Source: Tridacna crocea (Eukaryota; Mollusca; Bivalvia; Cardiida; Cardiidae). From it: a stretch of 64,000 nt of DNA. Where the stretch lies: positions 29,396,296 through 29,460,295 of the forward strand of contig OX031068.1 of assembly GCA_943736015.1 (NCBI GenBank), given 5' to 3'. Under the pieces are notes generated by a model. The model had not been told where the DNA came from. It did no database searches and saw nothing but the letters and a program-made list of their open reading frames with translations. A program made the translations under genes and the position numbers. Shown in pieces: positions 63,172 to 64,000 of this stretch; position 1 is the first letter of the stretch, and each line of letters begins with the position of its first letter.

Positions 63172-63325
63172 AGTGAATCATCGGCCTTGCTTTGCGAAGA
63201 TGATTGCACCACCCAGTTTCATATTTGAATGTTGCATGTTGCATCACCTGATGACCGCTTATAACAGTTGTTAGAATAATGCCTCTTGGGTCCTATTTGG
63301 TGCTTTTATGCACAAGGAGATTCAG

Positions 63326-63612
63326 GTTGGTTTGATTGATTGTATGGGGTTAAATGCAGCTTTCAACATGATTTAAGTCACATGGGCTACAGCACCTACC
63401 CATGGATTCCTGGTATTTCTCAAACCAGTACTACCACAACATCCTATCCGAGCCTCCTGCTCTTCCCAGTTGGGCAATTATTCACCCATTGGTGAGAGAC
63501 AAATGACTATGTCAAATGTTGGAAAGAATGTTGGCCTGGCTAGGGGATCAAACCCGTGACCCCATGATTCGCAGTCCACTGCCCTGCCAACTGCACTACG
63601 ACCTCAGCCAAC
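63326..63612 (-). mobile_element. tRNA-derived SINE
   Basis: On the minus strand: GGTCGTAGTGCAGTTGGC (A box), GTCACGGGTTTGATCCCC (B box), tail GCATTTAACCCCATACAATC then AATC repeats. The tail matches that of the 47.8-kb SINE. Confidence 0.75.
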
Positions 63613-64000
63613 TAAGATGGGTGATTATGGACAATAACAGTCCTCTTTTTATTTGAGATATTAACGATCAGACTAATAGAATAACCTCAAATTCAGGGGT
63701 TTTGGTGAAGTATCAAACATTATATACTAAGTAAGTATATAACTCTCAAATCCTACAAAAAATCAAGATTAATTTTTTACATGCACAACGATTGGGATCT
63801 TAAATTCAATGTTGACAAATGTCAAGTCATATATTACAAACCTAAAAACCTAAAAAACTAAATTTCATTAATGATAAAGAGCTTAGGAAACAGAAGAGTT
63901 TTGTTTGAAGGGATCTTAAATTTAGTAAAAATATATATTTCAACAAAGATAAATAAGGCCAGAAGCATGTTGTCTCTTTTACAAGAGCTTTCAATTACAA
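63613..64000. other. No feature recognised
   Basis: AT-rich; the last 200 bp have an interrupted open frame of retroelement flavour (GCACAACGATTGGGATCTTA) too short to call. Confidence 0.3.

Overview
The window is animal nuclear DNA, AT-rich, intron-rich and packed with repeats. Exons are short and separated by kilobases of introns, with GT-AG junctions whose phases match. The repeats (dispersed palindromes with a GCGCGGACTGCGC core, tRNA-headed SINEs ending in TTAAACCCCAA, GACGGACGGAC hairpin tails) resemble those I associate with bivalve molluscs. The bivalve assignment is inference; the animal assignment is secure.

Three protein genes are partly or wholly present. (1) A DCUN1D1/2-like gene (NEDD8 ligase co-factor) on the minus strand: three internal exons at 7129-7342, 2444-2612 and 998-1128. 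The start-codon exon was not located and the C-terminal exons lie beyond the left edge. (2) A methionine-R-sulfoxide reductase of MSRB3 type on the plus strand: exons at 13309-13531 and 16603-16775, then two alternative last exons at 19400-19569 and 21909-22048. Both last exons encode the catalytic cysteine, but only the first ends in the ER-retention-like KSEL. (3) A cyclic-nucleotide-gated channel alpha-type subunit on the minus strand: only the last two exons, 44100-44405 (ligand-binding domain) and 39957-41008 (long tail with terminal coiled coil). The pore exons are not in the window. A 5'-truncated non-LTR retrotransposon with a 10-bp target duplication lies in the intron between these two exons, antisense to the channel gene.

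The dominant sequence is a palindromic MITE of about 228 bp, here called PT1, with at least 60 recognisable copies, densest from 10 to 38.5 kb. Consensus: TTAA target, CCCTTTACCA terminal inverted repeats (piggyBac-like ends), a short arm of about 50 bp, a central near-perfect palindrome of about 60 bp (AAAACATTGTGGGAAAAGG...CTGGTAACCAG... and its complement), and a long arm of about 115 bp. In this list + means short arm first. Palindrome arms change in matched pairs between copies, some copies have swapped arms, and two copies are flanked by matching tetranucleotides other than TTAA.

Other mobile DNA: a 2.8-kb foldback element with arrays of CGCCCTACG and 8-bp target duplications, inserted inside a PT1 copy; a hAT-like element with 8-bp duplication (55062-56236); a pogo-like TA-flanked element (51588-53116); other TIR elements (8936-9773, 15736-16059); full-length foldback MITEs (41239, 48447, 50005); four SINEs; hairpin-tailed elements with internal tandem blocks; and inverted G/C-rich minisatellites at 10.3 and 11.9 kb. 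Nothing suggests an operon, phage, CRISPR array or rRNA. The three genes have no evident common pathway.
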